This document shows, in pieces, positions 61,227 to 64,000 of a stretch of 64,000 bases of DNA. Position numbers and translations under genes: made by a program. Below the pieces are notes generated by a model, which was not told the DNA's origin, ran no database searches, and was given only the letters and a program-made list of their open reading frames with translations. Every line of letters starts with the position of its first letter. The stretch's first letter is position 1. This stretch comes from Valencia hispanica (taxonomy: Eukaryota > Chordata > Actinopteri > Cyprinodontiformes > Valenciidae): the NCBI GenBank assembly GCA_963556495.2, contig OY747702.1, forward strand, positions 50,138,286 to 50,202,285. The letters run 5' to 3'.

Positions 61227-62444
61227 TTAAAGTCGATCCTGAAATGTACGTGGGAGCCAATGCAATGATTTTAAGACCGGTGTAATGTGCTCCCGCCTCC
61301 TGGTCTTCGTCAGGACACGTGCTGCTGAATTTTGTAGTAGTTGTAAACCTGATATACTCTTTTTGGGAAGACCAGAAAGCAGGGCATTACAGTAATCAAT
61401 TCTACTGGGGATAAAAGCATCCATCAGTGTCTCCGTATTGGCCCGAGACAGAATGGGGCGGACTCTGGCGATGTTCTTTAGTTGATAAAAACCTATTTTA
61501 GTGATATTTTTTATGTGAGGAATAAAAGTCAGCTCAGAGTCAAAAATCACGCCCAGGTTCTTCACTTGTAAAGAGGGATTACAAGACAGTGATTGTAGTT
61601 TTGGTAAAAGTTTCTCTCTCTGAGCCTCAGGACCGATGACTAAAACTTCAGTTTTGTCCTGGTTGAGCTGAAGAAAGTTTTCTGCCATCCAGGATTTAAT
61701 GTCTAAAATGCAGTTAAAAAGTGCATCCATTGGCCATGTGTCATCGGGAGACATGGAGATGTATAACTGTGTATCATCAGCATAACTGTGAAAGTTAACT
61801 CCATTTCTCCTGATGACGCTGCCAAGAGGGAGCATATAAAGGTTAAAAAGCACTGGGCCTAAAATTGAACCCTGGGGCACACCACATGTAATCCTGTGGA
61901 CCCTAGAAGAGCAGGTATCTAAACTTACCATAAAAGTCCTGTCTGTGAGATAGGATGTGAACCATTTGTGAACAGCACCAGAGAGGCCGATCTGTTTTAA
62001 ACGGGTTAAAAGAATAGTGTGGTCTACTGTATCGAAGGCAGCGCTTAGATCCAGTAGAACCAACACTGTCAACTTCTGAGCGTAATAATTTATTCTAAAA
62101 TCATTTAAAATCTTCAGAAGGGCCGTCTCTGTGCTGTGGTTTACCCTAAAACCAGACTGAAATTTCTCCAGGACATTGTGCTCATTAATAAAATCATTAA
62201 GTTGAATTAAAACTAGCTTTTCTAAAACCTTGCTTAAAAATGGTAAGTTAGATACTGGTCTAAAATTATTAAAATCATTAAAATCTAAATTGCTCTTCTT
62301 CAGCAGGGGCTTCACTTCCGCCCCTTTAAAGGCGGCAGGAAAGACCCCCGTCTGAAGGGAGCAATTCATCACGGTTAAAATCTCATCCCTAAAAGATTCA
62401 TAAAATGGCTTAAAAAAATGAAGTGGGAATCGGGTCCAAAACAC
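61227..62444 (-). pseudogene. LINE reverse transcriptase region
   Basis: 405-codon frame. Motifs in order: NNFRPVSNLPFLSKVLEKLV, GFRVNHSTETALLKILND, LVLLDLSAAFDTVDHTILL (first catalytic Asp), GVPQGSILGPVLFNLYM, FHSYADDTQLYIS (catalytic DD), LGVIFDSELTF and [20 protein letters not shown]. The catalytic residues are present, but the ORF is cut off from upstream and downstream parts by frameshifts. A related but distinct family from the 29-32 kb LINE (YADDTQLY against FADDTAVV). Confidence 0.88.
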
Positions 62445-63009
62445 ATGTGGTGGGCCTCACTGAGGAGAAAACTTTATCAAGAGTCCCAGCTTCTACCAGG
62501 ACAAAACTGTCCAGCGTTTCCTCTGGTAGAGACACACATTCAGATTTGTCTAAAACCATGTTACACTGAGAAGATAAAATATTACATCTGATGGTGTCTA
62601 CCTTCCCTCTGAAGTGGTCTGCGAACTCCTCACAAAGAGTGTTTGAGGGGGTTTTCTGAAATGCATTAGTAGCTCTGTTAAAAAGTTTATCAATGGTGGA
62701 AAAAAGGATTTTAGGATTATTTTTATTGTCTGATATGATTTTTGCAAAGTAAGCATTTCTTGAATTTCTTACAGCATTATTATAGGATTTGAGAAGTTCT
62801 GTGTATAATTGATGGTTTATCGTGGTTTTATTTTTTCTCCATTTTCTCTCTGCCGCCCTGCAGTCCCTCTTTAGTTTTTTAAGATTGTTATTTCTCCATG
62901 GCGCTGCAAGTTTTGAATGTGAGCGTTTCACTCTAAGTGGAGCCAGCAGGTCAAGAGCGGACTGAAGTCTTCTGTTAAAATCACTGACGATAAAATCAGC
63001 ATTAAGCAT
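62410..63009 (-). pseudogene. LINE ORF2 linker between endonuclease and reverse transcriptase
   Basis: 199-codon frame with basic, coiled text (KLAAPWRNNNLKKLKRDCRA, NAYFAKIISDNKNNPKILF) and LCEEFADHFRGKV, typical of the region ahead of the reverse transcriptase in jockey-superfamily LINEs. It overlaps the next frame by 35 bases because of a frameshift. The first residues follow the truncation point, so its apparent start is not a true start. Confidence 0.75.
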
Positions 63010-64000
63010 TAAGCTTCTGAATAACTTTATTTTTTAAGCCTTTCATCATGACATTGCCTTGGTCCTGTGCTACACAAGCTCAGAAACATTCAAACATCCA
63101 AGTTTGAGTCACGCAAGCAGGTTTAGGTGTTCCGCAGAAGATAAACTGGACTTTTGGGAGTGTTTTGATTATAGGTCAACAGATGAAGATCAAACAGTTT
63201 GCTCCTCAATAGCCATGACAGAAAAACACACAGCAATGAATTTTACTCAGAAAGTAAGAGTTTAAAACCCAACAGCTGAATTAAAAGGTTTGTTGACGGT
63301 CCTCATTAAGAAAATAAATAAATTAATTCCAGAAGCATATGGATACACCGGCAGACAAAGTAAATCCTCAAACAGACCTATCTGTATGTCTCATTTGTGA
63401 GAAGGTTGCGAGAGCAGGCAAAGACAAGCTGCTGCACATCTCAAGGAGTGGCTGAGATGCCTAAATACACCTCACACAAAAAGTCTGTACCAGCTGGTTT
63501 ATGGGCAGACTCTGAGAATCCTTTCTTTTACATTTGCGTCATGCCACTGAGTAAAATTTGCCCATTAATCTTTCAACACTTTAAGAAAAAAAAAGACACA
63601 CTGGAGCAGACTGGGCTCTGGTGCAAGTTTCTGAATAAGAACATTTTCCCTTAGGTTTCTCTACTGAGTTTGCTCTGTATGCAAAAAACAAAACAAAACA
63701 AAAACTCTATACATGCCATGATCATCTTATTACCAGAAAAAGAAAAACCACTAAGCAGCAAAAAATTGTTGTACAAGAATTAGAAAAGCTCTTGAGGTCA
63801 TTTGGTGTAGGGGTGAGAGGTTCTCTTACTGTATGTGTAAAATCACTAGTTTCACCATATAATGGTGCATGATCTAACTGCTTTAAAAAAACTCAAATGC
63901 CATAATTATATTAACTGTTGCAAAAATATTGCAACATTGATAACTAAAGTTCAATTTAGTCATCGCTATTTTTATTTTCATGCCAAGCAAAACCTCAATT

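Larger units (their letters stand above)
60376..63012 (-). mobile_element. Jockey-superfamily LINE, 5'-truncated, broken ORF2
   Basis: Read on the minus strand: a frame at 63009-62410, the reverse transcriptase frame 62444-61227, a C-terminal frame to 60952, a GC-richer 3' UTR and a tail of ATTTG units at about 60380-60404. The endonuclease part is absent, consistent with 5' truncation at about 63012. Frame changes lie at about 62430 and 61240. Fragments of the same family occur at 18.85, 22.54 and 59.48 kb. Confidence 0.85.
59319..64000 (-). other. fat2-like upstream intron, left part
   Basis: Contains a short LINE tail at 59.48-59.58 kb and a broken LINE at 60.38-63.01 kb. The rest, including 63.0-64.0 kb, has only short frames. 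The next upstream FAT exon must lie beyond the window, unless a small exon escaped me. Confidence 0.6.

Noticed and set aside
1..64000. CRISPR arrays, bacterial operons, rRNA or tRNA genes
   Set aside because: No regularly spaced repeats, ribosome-binding-site-led gene clusters or tRNA A/B box cloverleaf patterns were seen; the sequence is eukaryotic.

Overview
The window looks like a vertebrate, very probably a teleost fish, nuclear genome. It is AT-rich, a single gene is split into small exons by long introns, and the repeats are typical of fish: several Tc1-like families, hAT elements and MITEs, jockey-superfamily (L2/Rex/CR1-like) LINEs, an L1/Tx1-like relic, a gypsy-type solo LTR, and (TA)n microsatellites. 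No bacterial-type genes, CRISPR arrays, rRNA or convincing tRNA genes were seen.

The only host protein-coding gene I can support is the 3' part of a giant FAT-family atypical cadherin on the minus strand, best matched to fat2. Twelve exons can be chained between 59318 and 1601, with GT-AG introns and matching phases at every junction (2,881 coding bases, about 960 residues). In protein order they encode the end of one cadherin repeat, three complete repeats, a divergent last repeat, a membrane-proximal conserved block and Cys-rich linker, one laminin G domain, two EGF-like domains, a short Cys-rich stalk, one transmembrane helix and the start of the cytoplasmic tail. Upstream exons lie beyond base 64000; the rest of the tail lies before base 1. 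One laminin G followed by only two EGFs favours FAT2 over FAT1/FAT3 (more EGFs) or FAT4 (two laminin G).

Layout: 1-1600, downstream intron with a chimera of two Tc1 families. 1601-3581, exons for TM, stalk and EGF. 3582-8849, intron with a Tc1 scrap, a promoter-like GC-richer block and (TA)n. 8850-9297, laminin G/EGF exon. 9298-16092, intron with LINE relics, a GC-richer unexplained block and L2-like tails. 16093-16250, laminin G exon. 16251-25139, intron with a Tc1 relic, a 2.56 kb hAT element with perfect 8-bp target duplication, a Sleeping-Beauty-like Tc1 end and a LINE 3' end. 25140-28093, Cys-linker and cadherin exons, with a Tc1 pseudogene between. 28094-34639, intron with a nearly complete but broken LINE. 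34640-37204, three cadherin exons, with an interspersed TA-tailed repeat. 37205-58928, a 21.7 kb intron packed with repeats. 58929-59318, cadherin exon. 59319-64000, intron with a second broken LINE.

The gene is a cell-surface adhesion/planar-polarity protein. The transposons are relics with frameshifts, stops, truncations or internal deletions; none looks able to move on its own. Domain names rest on motif recognition from reading the sequence; no database search was possible.
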